A stretch of 64,000 bases of DNA from Steromphala cineraria. Taxonomy: Eukaryota; Mollusca; Gastropoda; Trochida; Trochidae. The stretch lies in contig OU744730.1 of assembly GCA_916613615.1 (NCBI GenBank), forward strand, positions 4,619,582-4,683,581. The letters run 5' to 3'. Under the pieces are notes generated by a model. The model did no database searches and was not told where the DNA came from. It saw nothing but the letters and a program-made list of their open reading frames with translations. Within the stretch, counting starts at the first letter, position 1. Every line of letters begins with the position of its first letter. Below are positions 38,300 through 48,926 of the stretch, piece after piece. Made by a program: the position numbers and the translations under genes.

Positions 38300-40940
38300 G
38301 AAGAATCATAGTCATACGTCAACAGAGTCATCATTCACTAAGTTTACTGAAAATTATAGAGTCATACGATATCAGAGTCATCATTAAGTAAGTTTACTAA
38401 GAATCAATGAGTCATACGTTAACAGAGTCATCATTAACTAAGTTTTCTGAAAATCATAGAGTCATACGATATCAGAGTCATCATTAACTAAGTTTACTGA
38501 TAATCATTGAGTCATACGTTAACAGAGTCATCATTAAGTAAGTTTACTAAGAATCAATGAGTCATACGTTAACAGAGTCATCATTAACTAAGTTTACTGA
38601 AAATCATAGAGTCATACGATATCAGAGTCATCATTAACTAAGTTTACTGATAATCATTGAGTCATACGTTAACAGAGTCATCATTAAGTAAGTTTACTGA
38701 TAATCATTGAGTCATACGTTAACAGAGTCATCATTAACTAAGTTTACTGAAAATTATAGAGTCATACGATATCAGAGTCATCATTAAGTAAGTTCACTGA
38801 TAATCATGGAGTCATACGTTAACAGAGTCATCATTAAGTAAGTTTACTAAAAATCATAGAGTCATACGATATCAAAGTCATCATTAACTAAGTTTACTGA
38901 TAATCATTGAGTCATACGTTAACAGAGTCATCATTAAGTAAGTTTTCTGATAATCATTGAGTCATACGTTAACAGAGTCACCATTAAGTAAATTTACTGA
39001 TAATCATGGAGTCATACGTTAACAGAGTCATCATTAAGTAAGTTTACTGATAATCATTGAGTCATACGTTAACAGAGTCATCATTAAGTAAGTTTACTGA
39101 TAATCATTGAGTCATACGTTAACAGAGTCATCATTAAGTAAGTTTACTAAGAATCAATGAGTCATACGTTAACAGAGTCATCATTAAGTAAATTTACTGA
39201 TAATCATGGAGTCATACGATATCAGAGTCATCATTAACTAAGTTTACTGATAATCATAGAGTCATACGATATCAGAGTCATCATTCACTAAGTTTACTGA
39301 AAATTATAAGTCATACGATATCAGAGTCATCATTAACTAAGTTTACTGATAATCATTGAGTCATACGTTAACAGAGTCATCATTAAGTAAGTTTACTGAT
39401 AATCATTGAGTCATACGTTAACAGAGTCATCATTAAGTAAGTTTACTAAGAATCAATGAGTCATACGTTAACAGAGTCATCATTAACTAAGTTTACTAAG
39501 AATCAATGAGTCATACGATATCAGAGTCATCATTAAGTAAGCTTACTGATAATCATAGAGTCATACGTTAACAGAGTCATCACTAAGTAAGTTTACTAAA
39601 AATCAATGAGTCATACGATATCAGAGTCATCAGTAACTAAGTTTACTAAGAATCAATGAGTCATACGTTAACAGAGTCATCATTAAGTAAGTTTACTGAT
39701 AATCATGGAGTCATACGTTAACAGAGTCATCATTAAGTAAGTTTACTAAAAATCATAGAGTCATACGATATCAAAGTCATCATTAACTAAGTTTACTAAT
39801 AATCATTGAGTCATACGTTAACAGAGTCATCATTAAGTAAGTTTACTGATAATCATTGAGTCATACGTTAACAGAGTCATCATTAAGTAAGTTTACTAAG
39901 AATCAATGAGTCATACGTTAACAGAGTCATCATTAAGTAAGTTTACTGATAATCATGGAGTCATACGTTAACAGAGTCATCATTAAGTAAGTTTACTGAT
40001 AATCATGGAGTCATACGTTAACAGAGTCATCGTTAAGTAAGTTTACTGATAATCATGGAGTCATACGTTAACTGAGTCATCATTAAGTAAGTTTACTAAG
40101 AATCAATGAGTCATACGTTAACAGAGTCATCATTAAGTAAGTTTACTAAAAATCAATGAGTCATACGATATCAGAGTCATCATTAAGTAAGTTTACTAAG
40201 AATCAATGAGTCATACGTTAACAGAGTCATCATTAAGTAAGTTTACTGATAATCATGGAGTCATACGTTAACAGAGTCATCATTAAGTAAGTTTACTAAA
40301 AATCATAGAGTCATACGATATCAAAGTCATCATTAACTAAGTTTACTAATAATCATTGAGTCATACGTTAACAGAGTCATCATTAAGTAAGTTTACTGAT
40401 AATCATTGAGTCATACGTTAACAGAGTCATCATTAAGTAAGTTTACTAAGAATCAATGAGTCATACGTTAACAGAGTCATCATTAAGTAAGTTTACTGAT
40501 AATCATGGAGTCATACGTTAACAGAGTCATCATTAAGTAAGTTTACTGATAATCATGGAGTCATACGTTAACAGAGTCATCATTAAGTAAGTTTACTGAT
40601 AATCATGGAGTCATACGTTATCTGAGTCATCATTAAGTAAGTTTACTAAGAATCAATGAGTCATACGTTAACAGAGTCATCATTAAGTAAGTTTTGCTAA
40701 GAATCACAGATTCATTCGTTAACTGAGCCACATTAACTAAGTTCAGAAAGAATCATACGTTAATAAAGTCATCATTATTAAGGTCACTAACAATAATTAA
40801 GATATACGTCAACAGAGTCATCATTAACTAAGCTTACAGGTAAACATGGAGTCATAGATTTGTAATTCACTAAGTTAAGCAATAATCATAGTCATACGTT
40901 AATAGAGTCATATAAGTTCACTAAGAATCATAGACTCATA
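38300..40940 (+). repeat. 50-bp satellite array, about 48 regular monomers with two classes
   Basis: The monomer starts GTCATACG, then a variable 6-mer, then AGAGTCATCATTAAGTAAG, TTTACT, and a variable tail (GATAATCATTGA, AAGAATCAATGA, GATAATCATGGA or AAAAATCATAGA). By hand count of regular units from 38311: 33 carry GTTAAC, 13 carry GATATC, one GTCAAC (first unit) and one GTTATC (40617-40622). The period is exactly 50 except for a 1-base deletion near 39308. Other variation is CATTAACTAAG versus CATTAAGTAAG. Monomers decay from 40690 to 40940 and before 38311. A unit in the TGA-tail class creates TGAGTCA across the monomer junction. Confidence 0.98.
39660..40760 (+). repeat. Higher-order 550-bp (11-monomer) duplication inside the 50-bp array
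   Basis: The variant order in the 11 monomers from 39660 is repeated from 40210: the rare TCAAAGTCAT variant at 39771 recurs at 40321, exactly 550 bases later, and flanking monomers match in order. The copies differ at few places (for example CATCGTTAAGT at about 40030, and GTTATC in place of GTTAAC at 40617). The second copy runs into the decayed end, so the last monomers differ. Confidence 0.9.
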
Positions 40941-41855
40941 TGAATAATTTTGGAGTTAAACCCATGGAGTTCTAAATGACTTGAAACTTTGGTTAACAGA
41001 CTTTGAAACAAGGAAGACTTTATCATCGCAAAAACATAGATAGATAAAAACACAAACAACAAACAACATCAGCAAAAATTACCAAGGCAATTATATTTTA
41101 CTTTGAAATGACATATTCAATTTCAAATTGAAGGTGAAGTGATTTGTGGTTTAACGCCGCTTTCAAGAGTATTTCACTTATATTACTTCTGCCAGTAATA
41201 TTGCAGGGAAAGAGTCCGCAACACTATTGTGCTTATACATCGCGATGGAACCTGCGAGCATCGGCTGGAACTGGCGAACCGATGGTGGTACTGCGCTGAA
41301 ATTCAGTGTAGCATTGCACCCAGATCTTAGCGAATGTATAACAGCTCTTCACTGCAGACAAATTACCAGTCCCCTAGTGGGAATTTGCCAAAAGAAGATA
41401 TTTACCAATCTATCTGCCTTTACACTGAAACGTACGTAAAATCATCCTTCGATAACATGCCAATACCATGCCTTTATGATATGGATATTTACATATAATT
41501 ATCAACAGGAATCACATTCAGTACTAACACAACAAATTTGACTAACAAGTTTTTCAAAGAAAAATTAAACGAAAACACTTTCAATATTGGAAAATACTTT
41601 GAGAGAATATTTCGGTAAACTATTTTTTCCCCATATTTGTTAACTTTTATATAAAAACAGCTAATATATGTCAGTAACGTAAAATGTAACATAAATTTGT
41701 TGACTCATTTCCTTAAATGAAAAAAGGACCTAAATCTTTGTAGTAATCATATAGAGAGGTAAAGCGGAAAGCGTTATGTGTCTTATTAGTATTGATACAG
41801 GCATACACCTTAATGTCCGGATGATCTTTGTTTTGAACTCAATTCAAATCTGAAT
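40941..41855. other. Unique DNA
   Basis: The frame 41227-41439 (+) has no recognisable domain. No repeat found. Confidence 0.45.
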
Positions 41856-41857
41856 TA

Positions 41858-41920
41858 TACCATTTGTGCACTTGGACACATTTGTGCACTTGCATACATT
41901 TGTGCACTTGCACACGTCCA
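41858..41920. repeat. Short tandem repeat, about 18-bp unit, 3 copies
   Basis: CATTTGTGCACTTG(G/C)A(C/T)A occurs three times in a row. Each unit contains the palindrome GTGCAC. Confidence 0.88.
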
Positions 41921-42224
41921 TGTGCAGGGTTAATCTATCATAATGCATGCTTCAAGGTGAATCGTTTACCTGTAGCTGAGTTTACATCACCTGTGCACTT
42001 CTGAGCCTTCATTCACAAAGGCATATACCTGTGAATTGTTCATGAAAGATATGCAGGTGAAACGCTGTACCTATCTCCGAGTTGAATCAAATCTTGAAAT
42101 GCGCCATCAACCTGTCAGTATAACTTACATCTCTACTATGTTAACTCTGTGAGCATCTCACTTAACAATTTTGTTCTCATGAATGAACGAAATATTAATT
42201 CGTGCATGATTTCAAGCCTTGGCC

Positions 42225-42457
42225 ACTGAGGGATTAATTTTTCGACACCGTACACTTTATCACCCCTTGGATATTTCATGACGATGATCTGTACCGGATT
42301 TTCCAAAATGACGACTTTTTGGACAGCGTTGCTGATTGCACAACAAACCATGACTGCATCCACTCAAGCATCTCCCATTCTAGCCCACACACTAGGCTAG
42401 ATGGACCAGAGGCTAGATGAACATGTTATGACTTGAATTACCTCTGTTGGGGGATGA
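42225..42457 (+). mobile_element. Element B, 5'-decayed fragment, plus orientation
   Basis: It aligns with the right half of the 52837 copy: GACAGCGTTGCTGATTGCAC, ATCTCCCATTCTAGCCCACA, CCAGAGGCTAGAT(G/C)AACATG, and a decayed terminus ACCTCTGTTGGGGGATGA. The left half is barely recognisable. The frame 42136-42363 (-) overlaps it and is not believed. Confidence 0.7.
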
Positions 42458-42594
42458 TGCCTTTAGTCATTGATTGAATAAATTGACTTGGAAACAAACT
42501 CTTGGCTCACATCTCCTTGTTTACAGTGTGCAAGAAAATAAGCGTGTCCTTTGAAATTTCAAATCAATTTTCTTGAGCATATGCTGAAAAGTAC

Positions 42595-42738
42595 ATTTTC
42601 TACTCGCAGAGGTAGATCAAGTCATACAATGTTGATCCAATCTCAAATACGTTCATTCGCTAGAAAGGTCCGGGGGGGGGGGAGCCTGACTGCATGCGAT
42701 CAAGTTAGTTGTGCAACCTACGACGCTGTAATCTTATT
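42595..42738 (-). mobile_element. Element B, fragment, minus orientation
   Basis: TACTCGCAGAGGTAGATCAA and TACAATGTTGATCC match the inverted terminal repeat of B. AAGTTAGTTGTGCAACCTAC and GACGCTGTAATC match the interior read in reverse. It faces the fragment at 42225-42457 tail to tail. A run of about 10 G (about 42671-42680) interrupts it. Confidence 0.65.
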
Positions 42739-42741
42739 GGC

Positions 42742-42949
42742 TACTCCGCGAAAGCTTAATAGAAGCAATTATTATTATTTCATATTTTATGAATGCTTCA
42801 TCAGGACCAAGGTCTGGTTCTGCAAAGAGCACGTGTAATATTGTATACTCCACGAAAGCTTGATAGAAGCAATTATTATTATTTCATATTTTATGAATGC
42901 TTTATCAGGACCAAGGTCTGGTTCTACAAAGAGCACGTGTAATTGTTTA
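42742..42949. repeat. Recent tandem duplication, 104-bp unit
   Basis: TACTCC(G/A)CGAAAGCTT starts at 42742 and 42846. The copies differ at only a few of about 100 positions (for example GCTTCATCAGG versus GCTTTATCAGG, and TTCTGCAAAG versus TTCTACAAAG). Each ends AAAGAGCACGTGTAAT. This is among the youngest duplications in the window. Confidence 0.95.
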
Positions 42950-43234
42950 TATTTCTAGCAGACTTGAAGTGAACATAAATCCTACGTCATTCTCCTACAC
43001 AAGACTTTGTGAATCCGCTCATATAAATACCCTGATATCTATCTAACTAAATATTTCGTTTCGCTAACAGGCAGTTAATCATGACCATAGGTGACATTTG
43101 CTTAATTACAGTCAATTAAATGTCGTTCTTCGATGAGCCAGACGGAACTTATTCCCAACTCCTGCACTCTTACATCCGGGTTCCGCTGCTGCTGTTGGAT
43201 GCGAGTAATTTCATTGGCTGGTTATATTAAGAGC

Positions 43235-43440
43235 GTAGTCTAAAATTGAATCCAATAATTACTGTACCGTAATTTATATTATTTTATTCTTTATGAATGT
43301 ATATAAAAAGCCTAGCCATAACTGTTATCTATAAAATATTGAATATAATTACTGTACTGTCAAATAAAATATTTTATCGAACCTTTTCATTTCTGCGTAT
43401 GTATTCAATCTATCTAGACTTGCAGAATTACGATCTAATG
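43235..43440. repeat. Dispersed repeat C, copy 1
   Basis: AATAATTACTGTACC, a TTTATATT.TTTTA stretch and TGTATTCAATCTATCTAGAC followed by TTGCAGAAT also occur in the same order at 59030-59122. A partly repeated AATATAATTACTGTACTGT lies inside. Class unknown. Confidence 0.65.
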
Positions 43441-43524
43441 TAGGCTGAATTTAAGGCTTATACACAGTCGTGGAGAAGGATGATAAAGAGCAAAACGAGG
43501 CATTTGGCTCGATGGAAATCAGGG

Positions 43525-44508
43525 TATAGTTGAAGCGGAGAAAAATACGCTGATGGTGAATGTCACCCTACGTGTGCATAGGGACGCTTATGGTGAATGT
43601 CACCCTACGTGTGCAAAGTGACGCTGATGGTGAATGTCATCCTACGTGTGAAAGTGACACTGATGGTGACTGTCATCCGACGTGCGCAAAGTGACACTGA
43701 TGGTGAATGTCATCCTACGTGTGCAAAGTGACGCTGATGGTGAATGTCATCCTACGTGTGCAAAATGACACTGATGGTGAGTGTCATCCGACGTGCGTAA
43801 AGTGACACTGATGGTGACTGTCATCCGACGTGCGCAAAGTGACGCTGATGGTGACTGCCATCCTACGTGTGCAAAGTGACGCTAATGGTAAATGTCATCC
43901 GACGTGCGCAAAGTGACACTGATGGTGACTGTCATCCTACGTGTGCAAAGTGACACTGATGGTGACTGTCATCCGACGTGCGCAAAGTGACACTGATGGT
44001 GACTGTCATCCGACGTGCGCAAAGTGACGCTGATGGTGACTGTCATCCGACGTGCGCAAAGTGACGCTGATGGTGAATGTCATCCTACGTGTGCAAAGTG
44101 ACGCTAATGGTGAATGTCATCCGACGTGCGCAAAGTGACGCTGATGGTGAATGTCATCCTATGTGTGCAAAATGACACTGATGGTGAATGTCATTTTGTG
44201 TGTGCATAGTGACGCTGACGGTAAATGTCATCCTATGTTTGCAAAGTGACGCTGATGGAGAATGTCATCCTACGTGTGCAAAGTGACGTTGATTTTGAAT
44301 GTCATCCTAAGTATGCAAAGTGACGTTGATTTTAAATGATATCCTACGTATGCAAAGTGACGTTGATTTTGAATGTCATCCTACGTATGCAAAGTGACGT
44401 TGATTTTGAATGTCATCCTACGTGTGCAAAGTGACGTTGATTTTGAAAGTCATCCTACGTATGCAAAGTGACGCTGATGGTGAATGTCATCCTACGTATG
44501 CAATGTGT
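43525..44508 (+). repeat. 37-bp minisatellite, about 25 units, several subtypes
   Basis: Unit: GTGACGCTGATGGTGA, then ATGTCATCC, then a variable 12-mer. The two main forms are CCTACGTGTGCAAA, usually with GACGCTG and GAATGTC, and CCGACGTGCGCAAA, often with GACACTG and GACTGTC. A third form near the right end has GACGTTGATTTTGAA with CTACGTATGCAAA. The subtypes are locally clustered (right-end type at 44280-44450). The array is preceded by ATAGTTGAAGCGGAGA. Confidence 0.96.
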
Positions 44509-45585
44509 TTATCTCATTTTTTAAGAATAGAACATTCCCTTGTATTTTTGGTGACCTCGTGACGATGACAGACTAATCTGTTGAATCCAAGTGAAGAACT
44601 ACTGTTGAAAGGCTATAGTCTCATGTTACAGTTTTAACATGGGTAAATTTTTTTTTCACTACGTAAGAAAGGAAAAATGTTTGTTGGTGGACACGGTCTG
44701 TTTCAGTCGGTCTAGTATCAAGACAAAGGCAGAACACCTACACTAGGGGTATGTAAGTATTGTTTTTAATAATTTCGCAGAGCATACGCGCTTATTTACA
44801 CATTTATCTATAAATGATTGAGAAGCTAGCCATATCTAAATACTCGATAAACGGTTAGCTATATGTGAATTTAGTATGAATTTGTTCACAATAATGAGAT
44901 ATATGTCGATATATATCAATTTAGAATTTTCTTATTTCAATTTTTTTTCTCTTAATAGTGAACATTTGTGGTGCGCCTGTATCAGTGCCTTGAATGCTCG
45001 CTCAAGGCGCTAAACGTAGGATGACATTCTTGTATATATAGAACTGATAGTTATTTCAGAATTTTCATATTTCCCAATTTTTGTTCAGTATAAACTGACC
45101 CAGATTGAAAAGGTTGAAAGAAGTCAAAGGAGGCTCTGTCTTCTCCGCAATTTAAATAATAGACATGAGACTTTGCGCAGTTCTTACAATACGTACCATG
45201 CTTGGTTTGGCTATGTGAATCCATTGCACTATCGCAAGAGTGTCCCCAACAAATGGCCGCCAACCGGTTTTCTTGATACTTGATAATTACGACCTTGGAT
45301 AATCCGATAGAGTAATGAAATGTTTCACCATGTTAAGGTGACATTTATGATAAACTAATATTTACTAGGGAAGATGTGAATTTAACAAAATAAAAACCAC
45401 GTAACACGTTTCATTCTTCTTGAGAAGTATTAGCAGTGACCGGATGGAAGGACCGATGAGTGTCTTCTAAGTAACTTTTAGGAACAGTTGTGTGACGTAT
45501 GAGGGAAATACATCTATCAGGTGATTGGAGAAACTTCGTTATGAAATATCCATAGAGAGTTGGATGCTTTAAGACAAGTAAAATT
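44509..45585. other. AT-rich DNA with one inverted piece of the 37-bp monomer
   Basis: ACGTAGGATGACATTCT at 45014-45030 is the exact reverse complement of AGAATGTCATCCTACGT from the 37-bp array, about 500 bases beyond its end. The minus-strand frame 45051-45263 has no recognisable domain. Confidence 0.6.
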
Positions 45586-45632
45586 ATTTATCATCCAAAA
45601 CTGAATGTCACAGGAGATATCGCTTGTTAAAG
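45586..45632 (+). mobile_element. Repeat family E, isolated left end
   Basis: TTATCATCCAAAACTG and ACAGGAGATATCGCTTG match the left end of E1 (33624). The match stops after about 40 bases. Foldback F1 and a second E left end follow, suggesting a nested insertion. Confidence 0.65.
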
Positions 45633-45754
45633 ATCAATCATTATTACCCATACGGTTGAAAATAAGTTGTGACATATTTTCAATATGAACACAAGTGCAC
45701 ATATCACTTTTGCCCAGCAACGATTGTTGTAGCTCGACTTCCCGTATTTTTACG

Positions 45755-46012
45755 CCTGTGACGTCATAACGTCATTGTTCGTGACGTCACTGTAGCCGGC
45801 CGTCGCAAGGAAAGCGGCTTTTCTTGGATATTTCTAAGATGGTAAAATGGAATAGAAACGGTAATAAAAAAATTATTACCCTCGAAAGTGTGTCATATGA
45901 CTTTTACGAGCTCGTGCAAATTTGTGTATAACCCTCACTCTGGCTCGGGTAATACAAAAAATCACACTCATTTCGTAAAATTCATATGACACACTTCCTC
46001 GGGTAATAATAT
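45755..46012. mobile_element. Repeat family F, copy 1 (CRE pair plus foldback)
   Basis: Two perfect TGACGTCA sites (45759 and 45782) precede a foldback whose arms are 45872-45910 (ATTATTACCCTCGAAAGTGT, then GTCATATGACTTTTACGAG) and 45972-46010, the near-exact reverse complement. The loop contains TCTGGCTCGGGTAATAC, nearly the same as the loop of F2. The minus-strand frame 45876-46058 is a translation of the foldback. Confidence 0.85.
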
Positions 46013-46020
46013 CTATATAT

Positions 46021-46404
46021 CTCCTAGGAGATATCGTTTTGACAGTAGGTTTTGACAATCCCCTTTAATCACACGTATATGACATCACAACATTTGTGTA
46101 TAATCAATAATGATGTCACTATGCTATGACGTCATAACACAAGGATATCACAATGTCATGAACATAATGACGTCACAATGCAATGACATCACTGTTTTAA
46201 GAGATTTAGGGTAGTGCAGAGTTAAAAAATGCAAACGTGATGAAAAATGATTTTGAATGATAAATAGAATCTCACCTCGTGTTTTCTGATATCAAATATA
46301 TCAACACTAGTTGATAAAAGTAAAACATCCTCGCGGATATTTGTTACTTTTATCAAATTGTGTTGACATATATACCATATCAGAAGACAGTTGGGTGAGA
46401 TTCT
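46021..46404 (+). mobile_element. Repeat family E, copy 2
   Basis: GGAGATATCGTTTTGACAGT begins the match to E1. CRE sites TGACGTCA at 46127 and 46168, with TGATGTCAC and TGACATCAC neighbours, are in the same order as E1. The right part is an almost loopless palindrome, 46267-46403: GAATCTCACC...TTCTGATATC...TTGATAAAAGTAA on the left against the inverse on the right, centred at CTCGCGGAT near 46333. E1 has lost part of the left arm. Confidence 0.88.
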
Positions 46405-48659
46405 CTATGTGTCGAATACTATGAGATCTGTTTTACTCCACCAGTAACGTCAACTTTGCCCCGGCTGTCTGCCCATACACCGAATAGCGACTGGACTGAA
46501 ATATTGAATGTTCAAATTGTTTTTGTCGTACTGCTTATAGGCTCGCCTTGAACATTTTGAATCTCACATCTGATTTTGATAATAATTGAACCTGGTGACC
46601 ATATACTTACACATCCATACTCCGGTTATTGTTGTAACTCCCGAGCATTGTCTAATAGAAATACAGTAAAACCTGGATATACTGCCACCATTTTGTCAAA
46701 GAGAAATATGACAATAAACCGTTTTAACAAGATAAGTCTTTTAGATACATGATGGCTGCAAAGCTACTACTTAAAGAAGATGAGTTTTGAAATTAAATGA
46801 GTTTTGAAATTAAACTAGAATGTCTCTAAAGTAGTTCATGCCTAGTAACCACCAATTAAAGTACTTATTCAACATGCAGCCAATGTTAATTGATTTGGAC
46901 CATGCCAAAAAACCGCAATAAGTTATGACAATATGCAATTGTATGGTGTCACAGGCATTATAGTAAGGGGAAATTAACCTTTGTTTAAAAAATCATTGGC
47001 AAATGGCACTATATCCAGTTTGGCTTTATGATACAGGGGGGCAGGAAAATCGTTCTGACAAATACATGGCATTATTTCCAGTTAGGCGTTAAAGCCAAGT
47101 AACATTATAACCAATATTTACTGTAGATATATTAACATCCTAAACCTCTTGATTTTTGTATTCATAAATACTCTCATCTAGAGTGAAATATATAGAGTGA
47201 ATCAAGCACCATTCAAAAAACGTAAAATAAAAGAACATTCTCAGGTTTAAGATCGACAGACATTATTTTTGCAAAAATATTGAACTTTGCTAGAAATTTG
47301 AACTTGGTGTATTCTTTTCATCTTATTGAAACCTTTTATTGTTTATTTGTTTTATGACAGTAAATCTTCATAACCCTATAACTTTCAAAGAAGTGTGAAT
47401 GGTGTTGGCAAGATTTGGATATGGTTTAGAGATCTTGCTTTGAAGTGGTTTATTATTCTGACTATGTACTTCAAAGCTGAAAATCAAATTACAATGAACA
47501 CAGAGAGTGTTTGTCGAGTCCGTGTTATCAGAAACATCTTTTAATGACCTAAATATGATGCTTCAGATCGCCCTAACAAAAGGTTTTATGCAATTGTATC
47601 GTATTCCACACAAAACATAGCTATCAACATTAAAATCTCAGCCCCAATAGGAATATACATTTCGCCAATTATTCCAATATTTCACAATATACACACAAGT
47701 GGATCTTGGTTTTGTCATGCTTGGTATTGAAATCTTAATACTTTGATAACATGATGGCCTGTTTTTTTAAAGTCATAGAAATTATTTTCCAAGATGGCGG
47801 CCCCAGTGGATTATGTCTCTTATAAACCGTCATTGGCTATTTTCTGCAACTAAAATTATGAGGCGGGAGTGGATATTTGACTCCGCGGTATAAGCTAAAG
47901 GATTGGGGCGGGTGGAATTAATAGCTATATTTTTGAGCTTTGTAATATTAGCCGAAGACAATTAACTCAAGAATATATACGTACGCATTCCGTCGAGTGG
48001 AGCCGTGTCAAAATTGTACTTATTTATGAGTGCGCCCTATTGTTAAGACTTTTAAACAGTATCTAGTTATTTCACTAACTCACATGAACATGGCCCAAGA
48101 CAGCTGCAAGAGTTTCATATGACTATTAACCCCAGTTCCCCTTGGTTGTCGGAACACTTCTCAAATTTATGTAACATAAATTAGTGTCATAACAAAAGTT
48201 TAAAGAAATGACAACGTCCCTAAACAGCCTTGATAAAACGGGAGTGGGTAATCGCGTTGTCATTTTGTTTATGAGTGTAAAAGATCTCCCTCTTTCTTAC
48301 CCCATTGCATGCCGGGAGGTGGTTAATCAGAACCGAGACGCGAGGGATATAATTAATTTTCAAACCGACTTGTAATTTTCATGTCGAAGAGGCCATTGTT
48401 ACAGGAAAAGTCGCGACCTAAACTGTTTTGGTAGACTCGGCGGGACAATGAAATTATTATCATATGAAAACAGCCAATACACACTCATTGTACCAAAACG
48501 TGAAGTCGGAGATATGCATGCATATTGCTCGCTAGACTTGTATTTATGAATATTTGTTATTATGAAATATATAGATAGGATTTCTTTCTTTTTTACGAGA
48601 CGTCTTTTGTAATGCGAGACGTTGTAAGATTAAGACCAGTCTCTGCTTATAGAGATTTG
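46405..48659. other. Unique DNA
   Basis: No coding exon recognised. GC is moderate at 47790-48460. CAAGATGGCGGCC at about 47800 is a perfect YY1-type site. Two related words, GGCACTATATCCAGTTTGGC and GGCATTATTTCCAGTTAGGC (about 46996 and 47068), are a small local duplication. Confidence 0.45.
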
Positions 48660-48926
48660 TTAACAATGGCCATGTTCGAATATTACATTACGTTTGTGTA
48701 CGAATTTTACATTATGTTTGTGTACAAAATTTACATTACATGTACGTTTGTGTGTGAATATTCAATACGTTTGTGTTCAGATATCACATTACTTTGTATC
48801 CGAATATTGCATTACGTTGGCGTACAAAAATTACATCATGTCTGTGTAAAAAGATTACATTACGGTTGTATTCAAATATTACATAATGTTTTTGTTCAAT
48901 TTTAACATTACGTTGTGTTAGGAGAA
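48660..48926. repeat. Degenerate tandem repeat, about 24-31-bp unit, about 9 copies
   Basis: Recurring ATTACATTACGTTTGTGTAC-like units from about 48680 to 48920, e.g. TTTGTGTACGAATTTTACAT, then TATGTTTGTGTACAAAATTT, then TACGTTGGCGTACAAAAATT. The frame 48612-48905 is its translation (periodic Y-E-F-Y-I and V-Y-K-I-Y motifs). Confidence 0.82.

Noticed and set aside
38300..40940. CRISPR-like appearance of the 50-bp array
   Set aside because: There are no unique spacers between repeats; units are head to tail and the DNA is eukaryotic in character.
42785..42815. Minus-strand CTGATGA followed by GAAAT as a hammerhead core
   Set aside because: The bases between do not form a stem.
43525..44508. 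CRISPR-like appearance of the 37-bp array
   Set aside because: Units are contiguous with no unique spacers.
46676..46705. TTTGTCAAAGAGAAA shared with 34437 as a dispersed element
   Set aside because: The match is only about 15 bases and does not extend clearly.
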